DNA from: Bacteroides sp.
GTDB taxonomy: Bacteria; Bacteroidota; Bacteroidia; Bacteroidales; SM23-62
DNA length: 6,928 nucleotides
Direction of reading: 5' to 3'
NCBI GenBank assembly: GCA_030589965.1
Contig: JAUUZM010000176.1
Span: 1 to 6,928 of the forward strand
Each line of letters begins with the position of its first letter. The first letter of the stretch is position 1. A model generated the notes under the pieces. The model saw only the letters and a list, made by a program, of their open reading frames with translations. It was not told the DNA's origin and did not search any database. A program made the translations under genes and the position numbers. Below, one piece after another: positions 1 through 6,073 of this stretch.

Positions 1-48
1 ATTGACGATATTTTCGGCAGGCTGTGCGGGATCATTGAAAGCCTTTAA
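1..48 (+). CDS. adk: Adenylate kinase, 3' end only (partial)
   Basis: The window opens inside a reading frame that gives IDDIFGRLCGIIESL and ends at TAA (46-48). This resembles the C-terminal helix of bacterial adenylate kinases, which often end in a pattern like 'IDEIF..LC..I'. Adenylate kinase is a cytoplasmic enzyme that interconverts ATP + AMP and 2 ADP. The call rests mostly on context: in Bacteroidota adk commonly lies directly upstream of obg, and obgE starts 38 bases downstream here. Only 15 residues are visible, so no catalytic motif can be checked and another gene end cannot be excluded. Confidence 0.62.
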   Translation: MDDIFGRLCGIIESL

Positions 49-55
49 AGGCTTT
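38..55. repeat. Perfect 18-bp palindrome over the adk stop codon
   Basis: AAAGCCTTTAAAGGCTTT equals its own reverse complement, and the adk stop TAA lies near its centre. As RNA it could fold into a 7-bp stem with a UUAA loop. The bases that follow (ATCCTGG) are not a T-tract, so it does not look like a standard intrinsic terminator. It may be a weak attenuating or transcript-end-stabilising hairpin between adk and obgE, or a protein-binding palindrome. The symmetry is seen directly; any function is inference. Confidence 0.45.
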
Positions 56-86
56 ATCCTGGATGCGGGACTAACATTGAAATACT

Positions 87-1076
87 ATGGCTGATTCGAA
101 CTTTATAGATTATGTCAAGATCTTCACCCGCTCCGGGAAGGGCGGTGGAGGGTCAACTCATCTCCACCGTGACAAGAACACCCTGAAGGGTGGACCGGAT
201 GGAGGTGATGGCGGAAGAGGTGGACATATTTACCTGAAGGGGAACAAGCAGCTATGGACCCTCATCCATCTGAAATACCGCAAACATGTTTTCGCCAGTC
301 CGGGTGCAAACGGTGCCGGGCAACTGAAAACCGGGGCCGATGGGAAGGACGTGATTCTGGAAGTCCCTCTTGGGACTGTGGCCAAAGATGCTGAAACCCA
401 GGAAGTCCTTTTTGAGATTACCTCTGAGGGTGAACAAAAAGTACTGAAACCTGGTGGGAGAGGAGGACAGGGGAACAATCATTTTAAATCTTCCACACGG
501 CAGACTCCTCGCTTTTCCCAACCCGGTGAGGACGGTCAGGAAGGCTGGAATATCCTCGAACTGAAGGTGTTGGCAGACGTTGGACTCGTAGGATTTCCCA
601 ATGCTGGTAAATCGACCCTGCTTTCGGTAGTTTCCGCTGCCAAGCCCAAAATCGCCGATTATCCCTTTACGACCCTGGTCCCAAACCTGGGGATCGTATC
701 ATACCGCGATCATAGATCATTTGTGATGGCCGATATCCCGGGGATCATCGAAGGAGCAGCAGAAGGCAAGGGACTGGGCACCCGTTTTCTCAGGCATATT
801 GAACGAAATTCAATCCTGCTTTTCCTGGTACCGGCGGACAGCGATGATATCCATAAGGAGTACAAGGTGCTGCTGAAGGAAATTGAAAAATATAATCCCG
901 AATTACTTGATAAGGAGCGGATCCTGGCAATCTCAAAAGCTGATATGCTGGACGATGAACTGAAGGAGGAGATCCGCGAAGACCTACCCGAAGTTTCCTG
1001 GCAATTCATTTCTTCTGTTACCGGCGAAGGCATCACAGCCCTCAAAGACAGGATTTGGAAAGCAATGAACGAATAG
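87..1076 (+). CDS. obgE: Obg family GTPase (ribosome assembly / stress control)
   Basis: A 329-residue Obg/CgtA GTPase. The family is cytoplasmic, binds the 50S subunit, and links late ribosome assembly to GTP/ppGpp levels. Residues 1-160 form the glycine-rich Obg fold, with runs such as GKGGGGS (18-24) and GGPDGGDGGRGG (35-46). The G domain follows: P-loop GFPNAGKST (169-177), switch I YPFTTL (192-197), DIPG (216-219), a G4 motif of SKAD (283-286) instead of NKxD, and SSVT (309-312) as G5. The protein ends straight after the G domain and lacks the C-terminal OCT domain of Bacillus-type Obg, as I recall for other Bacteroidota. ATG at 87 gives the expected N-terminus, MADSNFIDYVKI; there is no clear Shine-Dalgarno site, usual for this phylum. 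The TAG stop is one base before the next ATG, so translation is probably coupled. Confidence 0.97.
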   Translation: MADSNFIDYVKIFTRSGKGGGGSTHLHRDKNTLKGGPDGGDGGRGGHIYLKGNKQLWTLIHLKYRKHVFASPGANGAGQLKTGADGKDVILEVPLGTVAKDAETQEVLFEITSEGEQKVLKPGGRGGQGNNHFKSSTRQTPRFSQPGEDGQEGWNILELKVLADVGLVGFPNAGKSTLLSVVSAAKPKIADYPFTTLVPNLGIVSYRDHRSFVMADIPGIIEGAAEGKGLGTRFLRHIERNSILLFLVPADSDDIHKEYKVLLKEIEKYNPELLDKERILAISKADMLDDELKEEIREDLPEVSWQFISSVTGEGITALKDRIWKAMNE

Positions 1077-1077
1077 T

Positions 1078-1695
1078 ATGCTTGAAACTATCAACAACTG
1101 GGACACCCAACTCTTCCTTTTCCTCAACGGGATGAATTCCCCCTTCTGTGATTCCATCATGTCCTGGATCAGCGGCAAAACCAACTGGATTCCATTATAT
1201 ATTGTCTTACTTGGATACCTTATTTACACCTTTCGGTGGAAAGGCCTCTGGATCCTCCTGGGGATAGCTGTTCTGGTGACGATGTGCGACCAGGCTTCGG
1301 TGCACCTGTTCAAGGAAACATTCGAAAGGCTCAGGCCCTGTCACCAGCCTCATATCGCGGGAATGGTCCACCTTGTTAACGATTATTGTGGCGGTCAATA
1401 CGGATTTGTATCCAGCCATGCCGCCAACCATTTTGCCATTGCATTTTTTACAGCCCTATGGGTCCGGAGATGGTGGTACTGGACAGGAATTATGTTCTGG
1501 GCAGGTATCATCGGATACAGCAGGATATACCTGGGGGTGCATTTTCCCGGAGATGTGATTGGTGGAGCGATACTTGGAATGCTTTTGGCCTGGGGTGTTT
1601 ACCAGATTATGATCCATATCAAAAGACTGGGAATGGATGACCTGGATAATCAACCCCCATTATTCCGTTCAAAAAAAGACCCTATTTCCAATTAA
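1078..1695 (+). CDS. PAP2-family membrane phosphatase (lipid phosphatase, PgpB/UppP2-like)
   Basis: A 205-residue membrane protein with the three-part active site of the PAP2 (type 2 phosphatidic acid phosphatase) superfamily: K79-x6-R86-P87, then SSHAANHF with S113-H114 in place of the usual PSGH, and S148-R149-x5-H155-x3-D159. H114 and H155 would be the catalytic histidines. Hydrophobic stretches near 37-51, 56-70, 117-129, 135-147 and 160-179 suggest about five membrane helices, plus a hydrophilic tail. Known members remove phosphate from phosphatidic acid, phosphatidylglycerophosphate, undecaprenyl diphosphate or lipid A; the sequence alone does not show which substrate is used. It starts one base after the obgE stop and lies two genes before plsC, so a role in phospholipid or lipid-carrier metabolism is plausible. 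Assignment to the family is firm; the substrate is open. Confidence 0.93.
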   Translation: MLETINNWDTQLFLFLNGMNSPFCDSIMSWISGKTNWIPLYIVLLGYLIYTFRWKGLWILLGIAVLVTMCDQASVHLFKETFERLRPCHQPHIAGMVHLVNDYCGGQYGFVSSHAANHFAIAFFTALWVRRWWYWTGIMFWAGIIGYSRIYLGVHFPGDVIGGAILGMLLAWGVYQIMIHIKRLGMDDLDNQPPLFRSKKDPISN

Positions 1696-1705
1696 ACTAT
1701 TAGAA

Positions 1706-2719
1706 ATGCTGATCCTTGATTCTCCATCAACCGATCCCCATTTTAATATTGCAGCAGAAGAATACCTGCTGAAAGAGACGGACAGGGATTATGCTTTTTT
1801 TTATATTAATGAACCCTCCATCATAATTGGCAAACATCAGAATGCCTGGGCGGAGATCAACCATGGATGGACCTGGAGAAACGATATCCCTGTGGTACGA
1901 CGTATCTCCGGTGGAGGAACGGTCTGGCATGACCTGGGGAACCTGAATTTTGCGTTTGTCCTGAACGGCGAGGAAGGTAAACTCGTAAATTTCCGGGAAT
2001 ATGCTTCTCCTGTGCTGGAGTACCTGATCAGCCTTGGCATCCCTGCCGAATTCGGAGAGAGAAATGAAATAATTGCCAGTGGATTAAAAATATCCGGGAA
2101 TGCAGAGCATGTTCATCGTAAACGGGTTCTGCACCATGGTACACTTCTGTTTTCATCCAATCTTACAAGGTTACGAGAAGCACTGGATACCGATCCTGAC
2201 CTGTACATCGATAAATCTGTTCAGAGTGTCCGCAGCAAAACCGGGAATATCCGGGAATTCCTGTACAACACCATGGAAATTGAGGAGTTCAGAAAAGGAT
2301 TGCTGACATTTATTGCCATGCACTATAGAGGATCAGAGAAATACGTTTTCTCTAAACCAGACCGGGACAGGATTGAAGAACTGGTCCGGCAAAAGTACAG
2401 TCTCTGGTCCTGGAATATTGGGTATTCTCCTACCTATAACCTGGAAAGAGAGATAGATATGGACAGCCTCAGACTCAGGGCCGAACTGAGGGTGGAGAAA
2501 GGGCAAATCAAGGAATGTACCCTAAGTACTATTTTTGGTGTGCCATCCCCTAAAAGGGAAGCAGAAGATCTTGAATACAAGGAAATCCGAAACCTTAATG
2601 AGCTTTCTGTCCATCTTATTGGAGTTATGCATGATCCGGATGTTTTGCGGGACTTGATCGCGGCAAGGGACCTTGTCAAACCCGATTGGATTGATACTTT
2701 TGTTGAGGGACTATTCTAA
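1706..2719 (+). CDS. lplA: Lipoate-protein ligase A
   Basis: A 337-residue lipoate-protein ligase. It activates free lipoate with ATP and attaches it to a lysine on the lipoyl domains of 2-oxoacid dehydrogenase complexes and glycine cleavage H protein. The N-terminal catalytic domain (about 1-220) contains NEPSIIIGKHQN (35-46), the ligase signature RRISGGGTVWHD (65-76), GNLNF, the probable lipoyl-AMP-binding lysine K128 in SGLKISGNAE, and HHGTLLF (143-149). A C-terminal accessory domain follows, with WSWNIGYSPTYN (234-245). I chose ATG 1706: it gives the family-typical start MLILDSPSTDPHFNIAAEEY and lies 10 bases after the PAP2 stop. An in-frame ATG at 1637 would add 23 unrelated residues and overlap the PAP2 gene by 59 bases. 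The ligase implies lipoate salvage; whether lipB/lipA are also present cannot be seen here. Confidence 0.95.
   Translation: MLILDSPSTDPHFNIAAEEYLLKETDRDYAFFYINEPSIIIGKHQNAWAEINHGWTWRNDIPVVRRISGGGTVWHDLGNLNFAFVLNGEEGKLVNFREYASPVLEYLISLGIPAEFGERNEIIASGLKISGNAEHVHRKRVLHHGTLLFSSNLTRLREALDTDPDLYIDKSVQSVRSKTGNIREFLYNTMEIEEFRKGLLTFIAMHYRGSEKYVFSKPDRDRIEELVRQKYSLWSWNIGYSPTYNLEREIDMDSLRLRAELRVEKGQIKECTLSTIFGVPSPKREAEDLEYKEIRNLNELSVHLIGVMHDPDVLRDLIAARDLVKPDWIDTFVEGLF
2673..2702 (+). promoter_or_regulatory. Candidate Bacteroidota promoter inside the end of lplA, upstream of plsC
   Basis: TTG (2673-2675), a 19-base spacer, then TACTTTTG (2695-2702) match the Bacteroidota housekeeping pattern of a -33 TTG and a -7 TAnnTTTG separated by about 19-21 bases. 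Transcription would start near 2707, leaving a leader of roughly 15 bases before the plsC ATG. It lies inside lplA coding sequence, so a chance match is possible, but its position just upstream of a gene start is suggestive. Confidence 0.35.
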
Positions 2720-2722
2720 TTT

Positions 2723-3496
2723 ATGAAAAAGGCAGGCCTGACAATATTTACCTTTCTGCAATGGACATTCTTCCTGGTCAGTTCCATTACATTTCTTGCC
2801 ATTGGCTTAGCTATCTGGCTCATTACACGCTGGTTCGATAAGCGCCTCTTAATATTGCATTTGTGGTCATCCTTTTGGGGCGCCTGTTATATATGGGTCA
2901 ATCCATTCTGGAGGGTTCGTATTTCAGGCCGGAAAAAAATACCATGGAACCGTCCATGTGTTCTTGTATCCAACCATCAATCCATGGTTGATATACTCGT
3001 TCTCTATAGTTTATTCCGGCCCTTTAAATGGGTTTCTAAGAAGGAAAATTACAAAATCCCGATTCTGGGCTGGCAGATGCGCCTGAATAATTACCTGGAA
3101 ATTGACAGGGGCCAAAAAGAAAGTCTGGTTAAGCTACTGAAAAAGGCCAGCCGCATGATCAGTGTTGGCTGCTCCATCCTCTTATTCCCTGAAGGTACCA
3201 GACATTCTGGAGGGAAACTGGGCAGGTTCAGGGAAGGAGCCTTTAAAATGGCCCTTGACAATAAAGTGGATATAGTCCCAATTGTACTTGATGGAACGGC
3301 CAGGGCTCTTCCTAAAAAGGGGATTGTTATAACTGGATTTTCCAATATCAGGGCCAGGGTACTGGACCCGGTTCCATACCAGGCCTTCGCCGAAAAATCT
3401 GTTAAGGAACTTACAATGGATATTCGGGAACTGATGTCCGCCGAGTACGATAAACTTCATTCTGAGCTAAATCCCACCGAGCTTAAACCCAATTAA
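2723..3496 (+). CDS. plsC: 1-acyl-sn-glycerol-3-phosphate acyltransferase (PlsC family)
   Basis: A 257-residue PlsC-type acyltransferase, which adds the second acyl chain to lysophosphatidic acid to make phosphatidic acid at the inner membrane. A hydrophobic anchor spans about residues 7-35. The acyltransferase motifs follow in order: NHQSMVD (84-90), the H-x4-D catalytic pair H85 and D90; KWVSKKENYKIPILGW (102-117), block II; FPEGTR (155-160), which binds the glycerol-phosphate; and IVPIVLDGT (184-192), block IV. Length is normal for the family. ATG 2723 is three bases after the lplA stop, so it is in the same operon, though a promoter-like site inside lplA may also serve it. Relatives acylate lyso-ornithine lipids or other acceptors, so the exact acceptor is inferred. 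Its reading frame continues past the stop into the gene remnant downstream. Confidence 0.94.
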   Translation: MKKAGLTIFTFLQWTFFLVSSITFLAIGLAIWLITRWFDKRLLILHLWSSFWGACYIWVNPFWRVRISGRKKIPWNRPCVLVSNHQSMVDILVLYSLFRPFKWVSKKENYKIPILGWQMRLNNYLEIDRGQKESLVKLLKKASRMISVGCSILLFPEGTRHSGGKLGRFREGAFKMALDNKVDIVPIVLDGTARALPKKGIVITGFSNIRARVLDPVPYQAFAEKSVKELTMDIRELMSAEYDKLHSELNPTELKPN

Positions 3497-4000
3497 TATC
3501 CGGCCAGATGTTTTCCGCTGCTGATAAAGACAGTTGCTGTGCTTGGCAGCGGGTGGCTTCTGGACCTCCCCTTTGAGTATCTTCGTGATCATTTAACAGC
3601 CCTTTATCTGATCGATATAGTTCATCCTGCACAGATCGTAAATAAAACCAGGGGAATGGAAAATGTTCACCTGGTTCAGGCAGATATTACCGGAGCTGCG
3701 ATTAAGGGTGCATATTGCCTGCCAGGCAACAACAGCCGGCATCAGACCCGATTTTATTGTATCAATAAATATCTTAAATCAACTGGATATTTTACTGGTT
3801 GATTATGTGTCCAGGTTTATGAAAATTTCTGAAGAGGATAAAGCAGTGTTCCGGAAAAGAATACAACAGCAGCATATTGAATTGCTTAATGCTGATCTTC
3901 CCAAAGGAGTTCACCATGAAGAATGGTACTAGGATTTCGACCGGGGAGTTTATAATCCTGGGAACCCAACCGAGATGCTGGTGAATGCGATGCAGATCTG
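3497..4000 (+). pseudogene. Decayed conserved hypothetical, Rossmann/methyltransferase-like
   Basis: Protein-like sequence in pieces. From 3497, in the same frame as plsC, it reads through KTVAVLGSGWLLDLPFEYL, LYLIDIVHP and VHLVQADITG: a GxG nucleotide- or SAM-binding loop followed by an acidic strand end. Sense then moves to another frame somewhere between about 3710 and 3744, continuing RPDFIVSINILNQLD and ISEEDKAVFRKRIQQQHIELL until TAG (3930-3932). The same frame stays open afterwards (DFDRGVYNPGNPTEML) to TGA at 3998-4000. I recall full-length conserved proteins of unknown function with this order ('VLGSG.LLD.P', 'LVDIVHP', 'DLIVS.N.LSQL', 'Q.H...L') that look like SAM-dependent methyltransferases and begin well before the GxG loop. 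Here the N-terminal part and a credible start are missing, and there is one frameshift and one stop. True decay fits best; sequencing error could explain the frameshift and stop but not the lost N-terminus. Confidence 0.78.
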
Positions 4001-4171
4001 ATTTATCCCAGAAATTTTTCCAAGAGGCAGATTTAACTTTTGTGCTGGAGTATTTTTCTAAGGTAGCAGAGTGCTTTTTTGCTTCCCCAAGTCGTTGAAA
4101 AAAAACCGATTTGCCTGACTGTGAGAAGGATTCAGAGTAGATGTATGTTAATTGTCCTGTTGAAAAAGAAA
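4001..4171. other. AT-rich stretch with no recognisable gene
   Basis: Forward frames are broken by stops within a few dozen codons. The sequence is visibly richer in A and T than its flanks, with runs such as T6 near 4075 and A8 (4098-4105). I see no tRNA, no strong hairpin with a T-tract, and no repeat. One forward frame from 4003 reads a short protein-like piece (EADLTFVLEYFSKVAECFF) before a stop at 4051 or later, too short to identify. It may be a further eroded end of the upstream pseudogene or simple intergenic DNA. Confidence 0.5.
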
Positions 4172-4203
4172 TTGCAGAGCAGAACATCTTTTATCTATAT
4201 TTG
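4172..4203 (+). promoter_or_regulatory. Candidate promoter of the parE-parC operon
   Basis: TTG (4172-4174), a 21-base spacer and TATATTTG (4196-4203) match the Bacteroidota -33 TTG / -7 TAnnTTTG promoter pattern. It lies in non-coding DNA directly before parE. The transcript would start near 4208, leaving a very short leader of about 10-15 bases before ATG 4221. This also argues against the in-frame GTG at 4203, which overlaps the -7 box, as the parE start. Confidence 0.6.
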
Positions 4204-4220
4204 TGCCAACTGGAAAAGCT

Positions 4221-6059
4221 ATGTCTGCGCAGTATACAGAAGAAAATATTAGAACACTAGATTGGAGGGAACATATCCGTCGAAGGCCCGGAATGTACAT
4301 CGGGAAACTGGGTGATGGATCTTCAAGAGATGATGGAGTTTATATCCTCCTGAAAGAAGTACTGGATAACTCTGTAGATGAGTTTATGATGGGTTTTGGA
4401 AAGACTATTGAAATCGAAATCCATGAGAAAAGAGTTAGCGTCAGGGATTTCGGAAGGGGAATTCCTCTCGGAAAAATGGTTGAAGCTGCCTCCAAAATGA
4501 ACACCGGGGCAAAATACGATTCAAAGGCGTTTAAGAAATCTGTAGGATTGAATGGTGTCGGGATCAAAGCGGTAAATGCGCTTTCTTCGAAATTTGACAT
4601 CCAGAGCATCAGGGAAGGAATGATGAAGTCCGCCGAATTTGCCGGAGGAGAGTTGCTTGAGGAGGCAAAAGATTCCAGGACTGAATTGGCGAATGGCACT
4701 ATTGTATCCTGGGTACCGGATAAGGAACTTTTCGGGAACTTCCATTACATTCTTGAATATATTGAAAGCCTGGTTAAGAATTATACCTACCTGAATTCCG
4801 GTCTCACCATCATCGTTAACGGGGAAAAGTACCAGTCCAAACGCGGACTGCTTGATCTCCTGGACGAGAACATGAGCAGTGATGGATTATATGAAAGCAT
4901 CTACCTGGCGAATCATGATATAGAGCTGGCCATGACCCATGGGAACCAGTACACAGACGAGCATTTTGCTTTTGTAAACGGGCAGCATACCACCCAGGGA
5001 GGTACCCACCTGACAGCTTTTAAAGAAGCGATCGTAAAGACCATTAGAGAATTTTATAAAAAAGATTTTGATCCCTCTGATATCCGGCAATCCATAATCG
5101 TCGCCCTGAGTCTAAAAATTGAAGAGCCGGTATTCGAATCCCAGACCAAAACCAAACTGGGCTCAAAGGATATGGGTCCCAATGGACCCTCCGTCAGGAA
5201 TTACATCAATGACTTCCTCAAGAAGCACCTGGACGATTATCTCCATAAGCATCCTGAAACTGCCGATATCCTTCTAAAGAAAATCATAGAGTCGGAGAAA
5301 GAAAGGAAAGCCATCTCTGGAATAAAAAAGCTGGCAAGGGAAAGAGCTAAAAAGGCCAGCCTGCATAATAAGAAACTAAGGGATTGCAAGGCCCATTATA
5401 ATACCAATCATGAGCGTCGCCTGGATACCACCATTTTTATTACGGAAGGTGATTCAGCCAGCGGATCCATTACGAAATCCAGGGAGGTTGCTACCCAGGC
5501 TGTTTTCAGTCTGAAAGGCAAGCCCTTGAATACATACGGCCTGACTAAAAAGATTGTATACGAAAATGAGGAGTTTAACCTGCTTCAGTCCGCCTTGAAC
5601 ATTGAAGACGGACTTGACAATCTCAGGTACAGGAACGTAGTCATAGCTACAGATGCGGATGTTGATGGAATGCATATCCGGCTTCTGCTGATCACATTCT
5701 TTCTCCAGTTCTTCCCAAACCTGGTAAGGAAGGGACATCTGTATATTCTTCAGACACCACTGTTCAGGGTCAGGAATAAGAAGAAGACCTATTATTGCTA
5801 CTCTGATGAGGAAAAGATGACTGCTTTAGAGAAGCTGGGAAGTAATCCAGAGATTACCAGGTTCAAGGGACTTGGAGAAATATCTCCGGATGAGTTTAAA
5901 AATTTTATAGGAAAGGATATCAGACTGGAACCCGTTACCCTTCACAGGAATGATGCGGTTTCGGATCTCCTGGAATTCTATATGGGTAAAAATACCCCAG
6001 AAAGGCAGAATTTTATCATTGATAACCTGCGTGTTGAAGAAGATCTCGTCGAGATCTGA
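4221..6059 (+). CDS. parE: DNA topoisomerase IV subunit B (ATPase subunit)
   Basis: A 612-residue type IIA topoisomerase ATPase subunit. With ParC it unlinks replicated chromosomes by ATP-driven strand passage. The GHKL ATPase domain has RPGMYIG (22-28), the catalytic and Mg-binding pair E46/N50 in KEVLDNSVDE, DFGRGIP (76-82), GLNGVG (109-114), and the transducer QTKTKLG (308-314) with its ATP-contacting lysine. The TOPRIM domain has EGDSASG (409-415) with E409, SLKGKPLNTYG (430-440), DADVDG (478-483) with D478/D480, and RFKGLGE (547-553). It lacks the large TOPRIM insertion of some GyrB proteins. Pairing with the adjacent ParC-type subunit, and overall likeness to Bacteroidota ParE, support ParE over GyrB. 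ATG 4221 is preferred over GTG 4203 because GTG falls within the predicted promoter; GGAAAAG lies just upstream of the ATG. parC follows after 14 bases. Confidence 0.95.
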   Translation: MSAQYTEENIRTLDWREHIRRRPGMYIGKLGDGSSRDDGVYILLKEVLDNSVDEFMMGFGKTIEIEIHEKRVSVRDFGRGIPLGKMVEAASKMNTGAKYDSKAFKKSVGLNGVGIKAVNALSSKFDIQSIREGMMKSAEFAGGELLEEAKDSRTELANGTIVSWVPDKELFGNFHYILEYIESLVKNYTYLNSGLTIIVNGEKYQSKRGLLDLLDENMSSDGLYESIYLANHDIELAMTHGNQYTDEHFAFVNGQHTTQGGTHLTAFKEAIVKTIREFYKKDFDPSDIRQSIIVALSLKIEEPVFESQTKTKLGSKDMGPNGPSVRNYINDFLKKHLDDYLHKHPETADILLKKIIESEKERKAISGIKKLARERAKKASLHNKKLRDCKAHYNTNHERRLDTTIFITEGDSASGSITKSREVATQAVFSLKGKPLNTYGLTKKIVYENEEFNLLQSALNIEDGLDNLRYRNVVIATDADVDGMHIRLLLITFFLQFFPNLVRKGHLYILQTPLFRVRNKKKTYYCYSDEEKMTALEKLGSNPEITRFKGLGEISPDEFKNFIGKDIRLEPVTLHRNDAVSDLLEFYMGKNTPERQNFIIDNLRVEEDLVEI

Positions 6060-6073
6060 GAATTATAGACCTA

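Noticed and set aside
1637..1705. Upstream in-frame ATG that would extend LplA by 23 residues and overlap the PAP2 gene
   Set aside because: The added residues resemble no part of lipoate ligases, and the start at 1706 gives the family-typical N-terminus with normal operon spacing.
1795..1802. Run of eight T in lplA as a frameshift site or terminator
   Set aside because: It encodes the expected AFFY residues in frame, no hairpin precedes it, and the gene is intact on both sides.
3515..3552. 7-bp inverted repeat (CCGCTGC / GCAGCGG) after plsC as a terminator
   Set aside because: The loop is 24 bases, no T-tract follows, and the right arm lies in the GxG-coding part of the pseudogene, so it is probably incidental.
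3930..3932. In-frame TAG as a recoded (read-through or pyrrolysine) codon
   Set aside because: obgE in the same window uses TAG as a normal stop, and the same gene also has a frameshift and a missing start, so decay is simpler.
3792..4187. 131-residue open frame on the - strand
   Set aside because: It is antisense to the recognisable part of the decayed gene, contains no motif I know, and has no promoter or neighbour that supports it.
4203..4220. GTG 4203 as the parE start
   Set aside because: It overlaps the -7 promoter box, and the six extra residues are not typical; ATG 4221 fits the family N-terminus.
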